DNA of 40,447 nucleotides, from the NCBI GenBank assembly GCA_946409405.1, contig CAMJWL010000009.1, positions 1 to 40,447 on the forward strand, given 5' to 3'. The stretch is from an uncultured Bacteroidales bacterium (GTDB lineage Bacteria; Bacteroidota; Bacteroidia; Bacteroidales; UBA3824). The notes beneath the pieces are model-generated. The model had not been told where the DNA came from and did not search any database. It saw only the letters and a program-made list of their open reading frames with translations. Position 1 is the stretch's first letter, and every line of letters begins with the position of its first letter. The position numbers and the translations under genes were made by a program. Positions 16,169 to 26,200 of this stretch are shown here, piece after piece.

Positions 16169-18772
16169 TTAGAACGGGTATCCGATGCCGAGGCTGAACG
16201 CCCAGTTGCTGCCACGGAGCATAAACGAGTGGTCGTTTTTGGCGAGCCAACGTTCTCCGTCTTTGAGGGACGGGTCGCGGAGTTTGAGTCCGAAGTCGGC
16301 GCGGAACAGGAAAAAGTCGAAGTCCAACCTCAGTCCCAATCCCGAACCTACCGCAATCTCTTTGTAAAAACGCTCTACGTCAAAGTCGCCGCCCTCGCGC
16401 TTGTCGTCGCGGTTGATGGACCAGATGTTTCCTGCGTCAAAAAACCACGCGCCTTCCACCACCCAAAACAACTTGAACCTATATTCGAGGTTGGCTTCCA
16501 ACTTCATGTCGGAGGTCATGTTAGGGTATTTGGCGTTGATGCCTGCCGCTTCCGCGTTGTCAAAACTGCCTGGACCTACGCTGCGTATCTGCCACGCCCT
16601 CAGACTGTTGGCACCTCCCGAAAAATATTGCTCCGTAAAAGGCATGAAGGTAATGTTTCCGTAAGGTATTCCCAATCCTGCAAAAGCCCTAAAAACCAGT
16701 ATGTTGGAGCCTATTGTGCGGAGGTAGTGGCGGTAGTCGAGGTCTGTCTTTACAAACTGTGCGTATGTGGTGTGCAGCAATGGGGCATCGTAAGAGCCGT
16801 TTTCGTTTTTGTCGCGTTTGAGGGCGCGGCTTGCGAGGGTGAGCAGGTTGCCCGCCCATGAGAGGTTTACTTTGAGGTAATGGTACGACCTTTTGCCCGC
16901 TGCCTGGTTGTTGAAAACGATAGAATAACCCGAGCCGAGGATAAAGTGGTCTTGGTACGAATCTTTGATAAACAGCCTGTCGAGCCAGTCGAGGAAGGCT
17001 TGGTCGGCGTTGGAGATATTTATCGCGCTCAGCCTTACCGGTGTGACGGTGCTGCTGAAGTATTTGTTTCTGGTGAACTGGTAATTGAGGTTGAAGTTGA
17101 CCATAGACCTCGTGTAGTCGGGGCGGCGGCGGTAGTTGAGAAGAAACGAGATGTTGGTACGTGGAGTTTTTTCGCGAGACCACATACGGAGGCGGAGCGG
17201 TGCCAACATTCTTGGAAAGTACAGCCTCGCTTCGAGTCCATATTCCTGAGTGTTGAGGTCGAAGGCGTTTTGCTCGCCGTTGAAACTTGTCTGACTTTCC
17301 CACGCCATCAGAAATCTGAGGTCGAGGCTCTCCGCGCCGTTAAAAATGTTTTTGTGCCGGTACGAATTGCTGAACGACGCGCCTATGTTGCCGGAGGAGT
17401 TGGTTGCGCCCACGCCATATACTATTTCCTGCGGCTTGCTCGGCGTGAGGAAGATGTTGCAGTTGAGCGAATCTTTGGACGAGGTGTGGTCGTCGAAGTT
17501 CACTTCCACTATCTTGAATACGTTGAACGCCGAGAGATGGCGGTAAGTATCGTTTACGTTGCGTTGGTCGTACAAGTCGCCCGACCTCATGAAGATCTCC
17601 CTCATTATCATCCTTGGTTTTACACGGAAGGTGTCGGGCTGGTAATGGAATGTCATCACGCCACGGTGTCCTTGCACTCCTGGGAAAAAAGAGCGCATAT
17701 ATGCGGTGCGCATGTTGTCGTAGTAGGCATCGTGGTCGTGCATTTCCTGTGTTGCGTCGTAGTTGGGGTATATGTTGATGTTTGAGATGTAGAAACGGCG
17801 GTGCTTGGCTGTCTTGCCGCTTTCCATGGTTACGGGCAGGATTTCGAGCGTGAGGTCTGCCTGATGGTCGCCGATGAGGGTGTCGATGGTATATTCGATG
17901 TAGTCTTTGCGGAAGTTGTAATAGCCTATCTGCTTGAGCGAATTGCTGATGCGCGTTCTCTCGTCTTGGAGTACGTTGACATCGAGGATGCCGCCGGGCT
18001 TGATGAGCGATGCCGCAGTGTCGAGCAGCACGTATTTGGATATGGTGTCGTCGTCCATTACGTATGTGATGTTCCTGAATCTGATTGGCGTACCCGCTTT
18101 GATGTCGTAGGTTACATAAGTCTTGTGGCGGCGTTCCTTGTCGGAGTAGGAAACGGTGGCCTCATAGAAACCTTTGGTCTGCATATACAGACGTATCTGT
18201 TCCAACGACTTGACGCACTGCGACTTGTCGTATATTACAGGTTTTTCGCCGATGCCTTGCCAAAACAATGCCCACGAGAATATCTTTTGTTTTGGCGTGT
18301 AAAACGAATCCTTTTCTACATATTTGCGGTACTTGCGATAGGTTTTGCAGGAATCTTTGATGAGGTTTTTTACGTGTTCGCTGCTGTCTGCAAATTGCTG
18401 ATAATAAGGTATTTTCAGTCGCAGGTCTTTGAGGTGGTCGAGGTAAGTGCCCTTTTGCGCCTTGATGTTTTGCACGCGGGCGCGGTTGATGCTGTCGATG
18501 GCTGCTGTGTGCGCCGCCTTGATGGAATCTGCCTTCCGTTGCGGCACCGAATTGTATATGCGGGCGTGTACCGCCATGCCGAGTACTGTGGTTGACGGTA
18601 TCTGCCGCACGTAAGACAACGGCTCGGCAACGTCTATCTGAGAGTTGTCGCATACTACGGTGTTGTTTACGAGCAGGCTGCCGTCCTTTACTACTGGGCT
18701 ACAACCTATTGTTATACAGACCAATAGCAACAACGACAGGGCGAATGTGAAATATATTTTGGTTACGTTCAA
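16169..18772 (-). CDS. tamL: Translocation and assembly module lipoprotein TamL (BamA-type beta-barrel)
   Basis: TamL is the Bacteroidota counterpart of TamA: an Omp85-family outer-membrane barrel with an N-terminal lipid anchor that works with TamB. The 867-residue protein has a lipobox ending at C24 (CITIGC). POTRA-like segments follow (for example FYEATVSYSDKERRHKTYVTY and GTPIRFRNITYVMDD). From about residue 440 a 16-strand-type surface-antigen barrel begins (IVYGVGATNSSGNIGAS). The barrel contains an Omp85-like FSGGANSLRAW, and the chain ends in a beta-signal with terminal Phe (WAFSLGIGYPF). No tamB is in the window. Its promoter box (TAATTTTG) lies in the 57 bp divergent gap shared with the RNA methyltransferase gene. 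Confidence 0.88.
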   Translation of the reverse strand: MNVTKIYFTFALSLLLLVCITIGCSPVVKDGSLLVNNTVVCDNSQIDVAEPLSYVRQIPSTTVLGMAVHARIYNSVPQRKADSIKAAHTAAIDSINRARVQNIKAQKGTYLDHLKDLRLKIPYYQQFADSSEHVKNLIKDSCKTYRKYRKYVEKDSFYTPKQKIFSWALFWQGIGEKPVIYDKSQCVKSLEQIRLYMQTKGFYEATVSYSDKERRHKTYVTYDIKAGTPIRFRNITYVMDDDTISKYVLLDTAASLIKPGGILDVNVLQDERTRISNSLKQIGYYNFRKDYIEYTIDTLIGDHQADLTLEILPVTMESGKTAKHRRFYISNINIYPNYDATQEMHDHDAYYDNMRTAYMRSFFPGVQGHRGVMTFHYQPDTFRVKPRMIMREIFMRSGDLYDQRNVNDTYRHLSAFNVFKIVEVNFDDHTSSKDSLNCNIFLTPSKPQEIVYGVGATNSSGNIGASFSNSYRHKNIFNGAESLDLRFLMAWESQTSFNGEQNAFDLNTQEYGLEARLYFPRMLAPLRLRMWSREKTPRTNISFLLNYRRRPDYTRSMVNFNLNYQFTRNKYFSSTVTPVRLSAINISNADQAFLDWLDRLFIKDSYQDHFILGSGYSIVFNNQAAGKRSYHYLKVNLSWAGNLLTLASRALKRDKNENGSYDAPLLHTTYAQFVKTDLDYRHYLRTIGSNILVFRAFAGLGIPYGNITFMPFTEQYFSGGANSLRAWQIRSVGPGSFDNAEAAGINAKYPNMTSDMKLEANLEYRFKLFWVVEGAWFFDAGNIWSINRDDKREGGDFDVERFYKEIAVGSGLGLRLDFDFFLFRADFGLKLRDPSLKDGERWLAKNDHSFMLRGSNWAFSLGIGYPF

Positions 18773-18809
18773 AATTTTTGTTAGTTTAGCGTCCTGAAAT
18801 TTTACGGCA

Positions 18810-18840
18810 CAAAATTACAAATAAAAACGATGCTTAGCAA
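18810..18840 (-). promoter_or_regulatory. Bacteroidota-type promoter of tamL-rsmA
   Basis: On the reverse strand TTG (18838-18840) and TAATTTTG (18810-18817) are 20 nt apart. The -33 element falls inside the first codons of the divergent methyltransferase gene, so the two transcription units overlap slightly here. Confidence 0.55.
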
Positions 18841-19606
18841 AAATCGGATAAAACAGATTACATCATTGCAGCAAAAAAAAATTCGCAATGAGAGTCGCAC
18901 CTTTGTTGCCGAGGGGCATAAGGTGGTGATGGAACTCTTGCGGTCGCCTATGACGGTGCGCGAAATCGTTGCTACTGACGATTGGATTGCCCTACACGCC
19001 GCCAGTTTTCACGGCGTGAAGATTACGGCGGCAGACGACGCGGAAATCAAAAAAATATCCGCCATGCAGACCGCTTGCAATGTGGTTGCCGAGGTGGAGA
19101 TGAAGCCCCAGAAGCCTTTTGCGCTTGATGCCAGCACTCTCTATCTCGCTCTCGACAGTGTGCGCGACCCAGGCAACTTTGGCACGATAATCAGGATTGC
19201 CAATTGGTTTGGTATCAGCACTATATTGGCGTCCGACGATTGTGTAGATTTGTATAATCCCAAGGTGATACAAGCGTCGATGGGTTCGGCATTCAGGGTT
19301 GATGTGCATTATTGCAACCTTCCTCAGACCCTTGCCGCCGCGCAAAAAATAGGTCTGCCCGTCTATGGCACTTTCCTCGACGGCGAAAATATTTACACCT
19401 CGTCGCTATCCAAAAACGGCGTGGTAGTGCTTGGCAACGAGGGACACGGCATCTTGCCCGAAACCGCCGCACAAATCACGCGGCGCATCCTGATACCGTG
19501 CGGAGCGTCCGCCGCCGATGCCCCTGAATCTTTGAATGTTGCAACGGCGACAGCGGTAGTTTGCAGCGAATTTTACAGACAATGCATTAAAAAATGGAAT
19601 CATTAG
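18830..19606 (+). CDS. SpoU/TrmH-family RNA 2'-O-methyltransferase
   Basis: A 258-residue SPOUT enzyme that transfers a methyl group from SAM to a ribose 2'-OH in tRNA or rRNA. The N-terminal substrate-binding part starts IKQITSLQQKKIRNESRTFV. The catalytic domain carries all three family motifs. Motif 1 is LDSVRDPGNFGTIIRIA with the catalytic Asn and Arg, motif 2 is VLGNEGHGIL, and motif 3 is ESLNVATATAVV. The target nucleotide cannot be inferred. The end overlaps the next start by 13 nt, which implies translational coupling with the PAP2 phosphatase. It lies divergently beside tamL. Confidence 0.9.
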   Translation: MLSKNRIKQITSLQQKKIRNESRTFVAEGHKVVMELLRSPMTVREIVATDDWIALHAASFHGVKITAADDAEIKKISAMQTACNVVAEVEMKPQKPFALDASTLYLALDSVRDPGNFGTIIRIANWFGISTILASDDCVDLYNPKVIQASMGSAFRVDVHYCNLPQTLAAAQKIGLPVYGTFLDGENIYTSSLSKNGVVVLGNEGHGILPETAAQITRRILIPCGASAADAPESLNVATATAVVCSEFYRQCIKKWNH

Positions 19607-20145
19607 ATCAAGATATAACGCTGTTTCTCAACGGCATGTACAGCGACGGTTTCGACACGTTCTTTTGGTATGTGTCGTGGAAATACACGTGGTTTATAAT
19701 AGGTGCGTTGTTGATAGCATTGTTGTTTGTAAAACACAAACCGAAGACCGCCTTATGGTTTTTGCTTGCCGTGGTGCTGATGATCGTCTGCTCCGACCAA
19801 CTTTGCAATCTTTGCAAATACACCGTGCAGAGGTTTCGTCCTTGTTGGAACGAGGACATCAAAGACCTTGTGCACGTTGTAAACGACGACCGTGGCGGCA
19901 AGTACGGCTTTTTCTCGGCGCACTCGGCTATTTTTTTCGGTTTGGCGTATATGACGAGCCGTTTTTTCAAAAATAAATATTTCACTGCTACTATTTATGT
20001 GATAGCCGCAATGGTGGCGTATTCGCGGATATATCTCGGACGGCATTATGTGGGCGACGTGCTTGTAGGCGCGGTGGTAGGTACGCTGTTTGCCATGTTG
20101 GCGTGGCACATTTATAATAAATACCATAAAAGAATTAATAAATAA
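19594..20145 (+). CDS. PAP2-family membrane phosphatase
   Basis: A 183-residue polytopic inner-membrane protein with about five or six hydrophobic segments and the complete type-2 phosphatidic acid phosphatase signature. This is K75 with RP82-83 (KYTVQRFRP), S108-A-H110 (FFSAH) and SR-x(5)-H-x3-D (SRIYLGRHYVGD, H151 and D155). Such enzymes dephosphorylate undecaprenyl pyrophosphate, phosphatidic acid or lipid A. The substrate here is unknown. The start overlaps the upstream methyltransferase gene by 13 nt and the stop is 8 bp before the next gene, so all three form one operon. Confidence 0.9.
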   Translation: MESLDQDITLFLNGMYSDGFDTFFWYVSWKYTWFIIGALLIALLFVKHKPKTALWFLLAVVLMIVCSDQLCNLCKYTVQRFRPCWNEDIKDLVHVVNDDRGGKYGFFSAHSAIFFGLAYMTSRFFKNKYFTATIYVIAAMVAYSRIYLGRHYVGDVLVGAVVGTLFAMLAWHIYNKYHKRINK

Positions 20146-20153
20146 AAGAAGCG

Positions 20154-20876
20154 ATGGCAGATTTTAAGACACATGTATCGGTTGGAGCGGCGACGGGGTT
20201 TGCCGTGGCGATAGTAAGTTACAATTGGAACTTGATTCCTAACGCTTATATGGCTGTGATAGTGTTTTTTGCAACGGTGATTGGCTCTTTTTTGCCGGAC
20301 ATGGATTCGGATTCGGGGCTACCGCTCAAAATCATTTTTACGGTCTATGCGTATTTTATGGCGGCGATTACGCTGTATTGGATGCACTTGGCGGGCGCAA
20401 ACCTGCCGCTCAAAATCTTCGTACCAGCCGCTTCGTGGTTTTTCGTAATCAAATTCTTGCGCGAATTGTTCCGAAAAAACACCACGCACCGTGGCATATT
20501 CCATTCTACGCCTGTGTGGATTGCGGTGTTTTTGATAAGTCTGTTTGTGGCGTCCACTACGAGGCTTTCCATCCGCGAGCAGTTTGTAATAGCGTTTGCG
20601 GTAAGCACAGGCTATTTTTGTCATCTGCTGCTGGATGAGTTGTGGAGTTTCAATGTAATTAGCGAGGGTATGTTTGGCGAAAAAAAATACTCCTTCAGCC
20701 AGTTGCTGCACAAGAAGTTTGGACGCAAAAAGTCTTCCGGCACCGCGCTCGACTTTGGTTTCAATCAGAAGGAACGTATCCCTGGCGTTTTGGCTTGGAT
20801 TACGGTGGGCGTGTTCTTGTATCTTGATAGGCAAACTATTATGGACTTGATAGCATTGATAGGTACGGGGCGTTAA
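20154..20876 (+). CDS. YdjM-family (membrane-bound metal-dependent hydrolase-like) protein
   Basis: A 240-residue inner-membrane protein with about five hydrophobic helices. It has the family landmarks: MADFKTHVSVGAATG at the N terminus, FLPDMDSDSG after the second helix, THRGIFHSTPVW and, in a later helix, CHLLLDELWSF. Conserved His and Asp residues suggest metal binding, but enzymatic activity is unproven for the family; the best-known member is E. coli YdjM. It is the third gene of the methyltransferase-PAP2 operon, suggesting an envelope-related role. A GC-rich hairpin covers its stop codon. Confidence 0.85.
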   Translation: MADFKTHVSVGAATGFAVAIVSYNWNLIPNAYMAVIVFFATVIGSFLPDMDSDSGLPLKIIFTVYAYFMAAITLYWMHLAGANLPLKIFVPAASWFFVIKFLRELFRKNTTHRGIFHSTPVWIAVFLISLFVASTTRLSIREQFVIAFAVSTGYFCHLLLDELWSFNVISEGMFGEKKYSFSQLLHKKFGRKKSSGTALDFGFNQKERIPGVLAWITVGVFLYLDRQTIMDLIALIGTGR

Positions 20877-20895
20877 GATGTAGCAGCCCCGTATC
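20862..20895. terminator. Hairpin between convergent YdjM-family and SpoIIE genes
   Basis: GGTACGGGGC and GCCCCGTATC pair over 10 bp with one G-U, around a 14-nt loop that contains the TAA of the upstream gene. It lies exactly at the junction of two convergent genes, where a two-way terminator is expected. No U-tract follows on either strand, so it is only a terminator-like hairpin. Confidence 0.45.
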
Positions 20896-20898
20896 ATG

Positions 20899-23139
20899 TC
20901 ATGCTTCAAAATTTATGAAGTTGTTTACCGCTACGCCTACTAATGTGGCGTCGTCGGTGAGTTCACATTCTTCCTGGTTTTCGTCTTTTGGCATACGCCA
21001 GTTGGTGATGTCGGTGGTAATACGTGCGTGTTGTATGTCAAATGGCTGCATGAATACCTCTTTGAGTAGTTTGAAGAATTTTTTTGCGGTATATGCCCGC
21101 GGGGATACAGCCGCCGCATCTTCGTAGCCCTCCTGGTCCACCATGCCGTCGGAGTAGAGATATATGATGTCGCCTTTGTAGAGTTTCATCACGTTGTCGG
21201 TGAAGTGGGGTTTTTCCCTCGGATAGATGCCTATCGGCATAGAGTCGGCCTTCATGCGCATCATCTCGCCGTAGCGGAATAGCAGCAACGGACGGAATGC
21301 CGCCGCGTAGTGCAGCGACTTGTCGAGCGTGTCAAACACCAAAAGCGCGATGTCGATGCTGTCTATGGTCATGTCGGTGCGGAAGGAGGTCTGGTTGAGT
21401 GTCCGCTTAAAATTGTTTCGCATCTTGTCGAGCACCGTGCCAGCCGATATTTCGCCCGCGCCAAAGTGCCTTGTGGTGTAGTCTAATATCGACATGCCGA
21501 GCATACTGAGCAACGCGCCCGGTACGCCGTGTCCTGTACAGTCGCCTACTGCAAGTAGTTTGTAACGCCCCGATACGTCTTCCGACGCCCAGTAAAAATC
21601 GCCCGACACGATGTTTCTCGGCGAAAAGAAGGTGAGGTTGTCGCCAAAGATGCGGCGCATTTCGGCTTGCGACGGCATCGCGGCGTTTTGTATGATGCTG
21701 GCATAGTTGATGCCGTCCATGAGTTCCTCGTTTTTGCTGCGGATTTCCTCGCTCTGCACCTGCATCTCTTCGTTGATTTGCTTGATGGTGGCGTTGAGTT
21801 TTTTGATGCGGCGGTAGCCTTGATATACCAGTGTTATTATCAGCAACAGCAGCGTGATGCCTATTACCGTTATTGTGATTATTTTGCGTTGCTGGGCGTT
21901 CATGTCTTCCAGTATCTGCTGTCGGCGTTTGGCGGTACCGCGCTCGGTGTTCATCTGTGTTTGCGCGAGGCGTATTGACTGTATGAATGAGGTGTCGTTG
22001 TAATTGATGACTTCGCGGTTTTTCTCGGCGAGGACGCGGTTTTCAAAGGCGAAGTTGAAATCGTTGTTGTATGCGCCCCACAGCGATTTGGCGCGGTAGG
22101 CGGTCTCCTTGTCGATGTATGTGCCTGTCTGTTCGGCCACCGCCACGAGCGAATCCACAAAGCGTTTGGTGCCTTTTTTGTCGCCGGCGACGTTGTATAT
22201 TTTTACGCCGAGGATGTTGATTCGGTGTATCACTTCGGGTACGCCGGTGTTGTTTGCCACTTGGCATGCCTTGGCAAGGTAGCGGAAACAACTGTCGGCG
22301 TATGCTTTCTGACGCTGAGGGTCTTTTTCTATGAAGGCGAGGTTGAAAAGCGTTTCCGTAAGTCCCATTACGAGAAGGTCGTTCACTTTTTGGCTGTTGA
22401 AGCGTCTGTTCATGCCCTCCGCCTTCCTGAGCAGCGCGTGTGCGGCGTACAGGTGGCTTACGTCGGGATCTACTGGGTTGCTGCGGAATATGGCGAGTTC
22501 GGTGCTGCCCATTAGCGCGTATGTCTCCGGTACTTTGCTCTCGTATTTGAGTCGGTTCTCAAAAAACAGGCACTTTTGGCAGAGATTGAGCGCGGAGTCG
22601 AATATGTTGGCACTGAGGTATGCGGGTATGAGGTCGTGCCATACGTCAGTTACGCTAAAAGTGTCTTGTAACGTGAAATATGTTAAAAATGCCTGTGCGA
22701 AGTTTTTTGCGGAGATTGGATTGTTTTTGAAACGGCACAATACTTTGCCGAGAGCGTGGCAAGTTTCGGCAACGAGCCGCTGTTCGCCAATTGAGTCGGC
22801 AATGTGGTTGGCAACGGAAGCGTAGTTGAGGGCGGCGGCGTTTTTGCCGTATTTGTAATTGAATTGGAATAACAACAGCAAAGCCCTCACTTCGTCTGCG
22901 CCGCTGTTTAGTAGCGCGGCTTGTTCGCGCGCTTCGTTGGCATATTTGATTGCGTCGTTGATGTCGGTGGCTTCCAATGCTTTTTGGCGCAGTTTGGCAA
23001 GATTTGTGGAATCGGTGGCATTGAGTTTTACGATGGCTGGTTTGTCGCTGTCGTCGCCGCACGATGTTACGCTCGCCAATGTTAACGTGAAAATCAACAT
23101 CAGCGAGTACAATATGGTATGTTTTAGTCTCAAATTCAT
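20899..23139 (-). CDS. TPR-containing membrane protein with C-terminal SpoIIE-type PP2C phosphatase
   Basis: A 746-residue signalling protein. The signal sequence MNLRLKHTILYSLMLIFTLT ends in a lipobox-like SVTSC (C27). A helical TPR-like region follows to ~400, then one transmembrane helix at ~417-437 (ITVIGITLLLLIITLVY), a coiled-coil linker, and a SpoIIE/PP2C phosphatase domain from ~500. Metal-site motifs are present: VSGDFYW, VGDCTGHGVPGAL and YSDGMVDQEG. A model with extracytoplasmic TPRs and a cytoplasmic Ser/Thr phosphatase fits. Targets may be anti-sigma-factor antagonists, but none is nearby. I use the ATG at 23139, not upstream alternatives to 23259, because the promoter box (23160-23167) lies within that extension. 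Confidence 0.88.
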   Translation of the reverse strand: MNLRLKHTILYSLMLIFTLTLASVTSCGDDSDKPAIVKLNATDSTNLAKLRQKALEATDINDAIKYANEAREQAALLNSGADEVRALLLLFQFNYKYGKNAAALNYASVANHIADSIGEQRLVAETCHALGKVLCRFKNNPISAKNFAQAFLTYFTLQDTFSVTDVWHDLIPAYLSANIFDSALNLCQKCLFFENRLKYESKVPETYALMGSTELAIFRSNPVDPDVSHLYAAHALLRKAEGMNRRFNSQKVNDLLVMGLTETLFNLAFIEKDPQRQKAYADSCFRYLAKACQVANNTGVPEVIHRINILGVKIYNVAGDKKGTKRFVDSLVAVAEQTGTYIDKETAYRAKSLWGAYNNDFNFAFENRVLAEKNREVINYNDTSFIQSIRLAQTQMNTERGTAKRRQQILEDMNAQQRKIITITVIGITLLLLIITLVYQGYRRIKKLNATIKQINEEMQVQSEEIRSKNEELMDGINYASIIQNAAMPSQAEMRRIFGDNLTFFSPRNIVSGDFYWASEDVSGRYKLLAVGDCTGHGVPGALLSMLGMSILDYTTRHFGAGEISAGTVLDKMRNNFKRTLNQTSFRTDMTIDSIDIALLVFDTLDKSLHYAAAFRPLLLFRYGEMMRMKADSMPIGIYPREKPHFTDNVMKLYKGDIIYLYSDGMVDQEGYEDAAAVSPRAYTAKKFFKLLKEVFMQPFDIQHARITTDITNWRMPKDENQEECELTDDATLVGVAVNNFINFEA

Positions 23140-23159
23140 TGGTATATCTATTTTCGCCA

Positions 23160-23190
23160 CAAAGATAATATTTTTTGGCGTTACAATCAA
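23160..23190 (-). promoter_or_regulatory. Bacteroidota-type promoter of the SpoIIE phosphatase gene
   Basis: TTG (23188-23190) and TATCTTTG (23160-23167) on the reverse strand, 20 nt apart, with the -7 box 20 nt before the ATG at 23139. This separates the phosphatase gene from the upstream efflux operon and fixes its start. Confidence 0.65.
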
Positions 23191-23263
23191 AAAAATCACG
23201 GCAAAAATCATACCACAGCAACGATAAGTGCGTTTTACATTCAAGCCGTCTGTGTCCAAATCA

Positions 23264-26200
23264 TCATTTTCCCCTCTTAATCAAAAATCCCGGCAAAAAC
23301 ATCACTATCCCCGCCAAACTCATCACCAAACCACCGATTGTGCCTGCCGCCAATGGAAACCAAAACGCCTCTTTGCCATCGCCAACCATAAAAGGAATGA
23401 AACCGAGGATTGTGGACAATATAGTCAGCAAAATTGGTATTATCTTGACGCTGAACGCCTTGACCAACGCTTTTTTGGGGTCGGGGCTGCGGCGGAGGTA
23501 TTGACGGTACTCATCCACAATATAAATGGAGGCATTGACGGTGATGCCGCACAACAATATCAACGCTGCAAATCCGCCTTGGTCAAAATTCAACCCAAAC
23601 AGGAAAAACGTCAGAAACAGCCCGACATACGAAACCGGAATCACCGAAATAATCACCAATGGCAGCCGCAACGAATTGAATAGTATTGACGTCGTGAAAA
23701 ATATTATTGCAATCACCAACCCCAACAGCCAATATTGACGGCTGTCTTCCTGACCCCACGAATAATAATTTTGCCCGCTCTTGACGCTGTATCCTATCGG
23801 CAGACGCGCACTGTAAATGGAATCGGCTGTCATCATCGCTTTCTGCCCCATCGTGGACGAGCCGATGTACTCAAACTGCACACAAAGGTTGTATTGTTGG
23901 TTGGTCTTTACGATTTCCTGCGGTGCCTGCATCTTTTCGAGGGTGCAAAGTTGACCAAGTTTGTGAAGGCGACCGTTGATTTCCACGGGGCGGTTGAGGA
24001 GACTCCAAATATCGTATTTTTCTGATTGCAAGGTGTTTAGTGTGATGGCTTCGGGGCGACCGTCGTTCCAAATCACGCCGCACCTATTGTCAGCCACAAA
24101 AATCTGCGGCAACACATAAAAAAGATAGTTGGCGGGGATTTGCTGCTGCGCAAGGTAATCGAGGTTTGGCGCAAGGTGATACTCCATATAATCGCTTTTG
24201 TAATAGGTTTCGCGGGCGTTAATTGCCACTTCCTTGATGCGCATATACGTCAGGAGATGGGCGCGGATGCTGTCAGCCCATTGCAGGAGAGTTTCGTAAT
24301 TGTAACCCGACACCTCCATTTTGTACGAGCCAACAGATTCGCGGACGTCGTTGCTAAAACCTTGATCTTGAAGTCCATACACGCTCCAACTTCCGCCGCC
24401 GAGTTGCAATCCTTTGCTGATGACCTGCGATTTGAGCATATACGGAAACGAACTTTTGGCGGCTTCCTTGGTGAAATAAACTTGGATGCTGCCCGACTGC
24501 GCCGAAAAATTGGTCGTAAACTGTCTAATCTCCTGATATTTACTCAAATACGATTCCATTTGGCGCATCAAATAATCCATTTGACTTATCGTGGAGCCGT
24601 ATGGCAACGTCGCATAAATCGACAAAACCACCTCGTCGTTCCTCGACCAATAACTGCCGTTATAGACCTGCTCAACAAACAGACGCAGCGTCCCACCAAA
24701 AATCTTGTCAGTGTAAGGGCGGATGGTTTCGTTGTACAATTTTGACCCAAATACGGCATTATAACTCTTTGCAAACCAACCATTTCCCCTGATTTCGCGG
24801 GGCAGCATAAAGAGCGGCAGTCCAAATACAAATATCACAAACAAATACGCAATCCAACGCCTCCGCACCGTGAAATCCACAAATCGCCTGTACCCCCTAT
24901 TGAACAGCACGGCAAACCTCAGACGCCGCCTCGACAACTTTTTCAACCCGCTGACGTTCTGAATGTTGAGCATTGCAGGCACAAGCCACAACGCCGTGAA
25001 AATCGACAGCAAAAGATTTACAATCATCACCACCGCAAAATCGTACAGATTGAGCCTCAGACGGTCGTCCAAGAAAAACACTATCGACAATGCGCCTATC
25101 GTGGTCAGCGTGGCGGCAACTATCGGCAAAATTGCCTTTACATTATGACACCGCCGCCAATGGTCTGACATTATTATCGTATTGTCAATCATCAAGTTGA
25201 GCGAGATTGTAATTGCCGCCAACGAATACAAATGCAATTCTACTCCCAAGAAATAATACGCCACAAACGCCACCGCCAAATTGCAAATCAGACTGCCCGT
25301 CACCACCAACAATTGCCGCCAACTAAACGTAGTCAAATATATGAAAATCAACAATATAGCAATCGTCAATCCTGAGCGAAAATATATCTTATCGAGTTCG
25401 TCGCCGATGTAATCTGTCGCGTCGTAAATTTTGTGGATTTCGTAGCCGTCGGGGAGTTGTTTTTTTAATGATGACAACCGCTGCATCACCTGTTTTTGGA
25501 GAGCAATCTGATTGGCGGATTCGGCGGCGCGGATTTCGAGATAGATGGAGTTCAATCCGTTGATTCTCATTATATTCCACGGCCGCTCGCGAATGTAAGT
25601 TTGAGTTACAAGGCGGCTCAATGGCACGATGGTGGAATCTTTTGTGCGGACACAAATATCTGACAATGAGAATTTTGTATCGCTAATATTGGTGGTGATT
25701 ACGTATGCGCCGATGTTGGAATTGGTGCGATAGGCGGCAATTGCGTTTTGTATGTCGCTCACCGTAACACCAATGCTGCGGAGCGCGTCATAATCGTATT
25801 CCAAATGCCACTGCATATTGCCCGCGCCCGAAATACTCACCGCGCTCACATCGCCAATATCCGTAAATCCAGCCTTAAAAACCCGCTCGGCATTGTTGTA
25901 GATGCTTTGCTCGTCCTCGATGGCGTTGATGGAAAATATCATAAACGACCGCTGCGCACTGCCATCGTCGGGACGCTCCATCGAAATTTCAGGATAATAC
26001 GCGCCGTCGGGCAGTTCGGGCCAAATCTGACGTATCAACGTGGAAACTTCAAACCGCGCCGCGTCCAAATCGGTGTGTTTGTCAAAACGGATATTGATGT
26101 TGCCGCTGCCATTTCGCGAGGTCGATGTAATTTCCTGCACGCCCGACATCCGCGCAAACATCGCTTCCAATTTGCAAGTTACTTCCGATTCCAAGACCTT

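Noticed and set aside
16122-16250. N-terminal extension of RsmA by 43 residues
   Set aside because: The extension runs through the dispersed palindrome and the end of tamL; RsmA proteins start at the MYVKPKKKLGQHF-type sequence.
17801-18595. 264-residue + strand open frame within tamL
   Set aside because: Opposite-strand shadow of a well-supported gene, with no signal, motif or initiation context.
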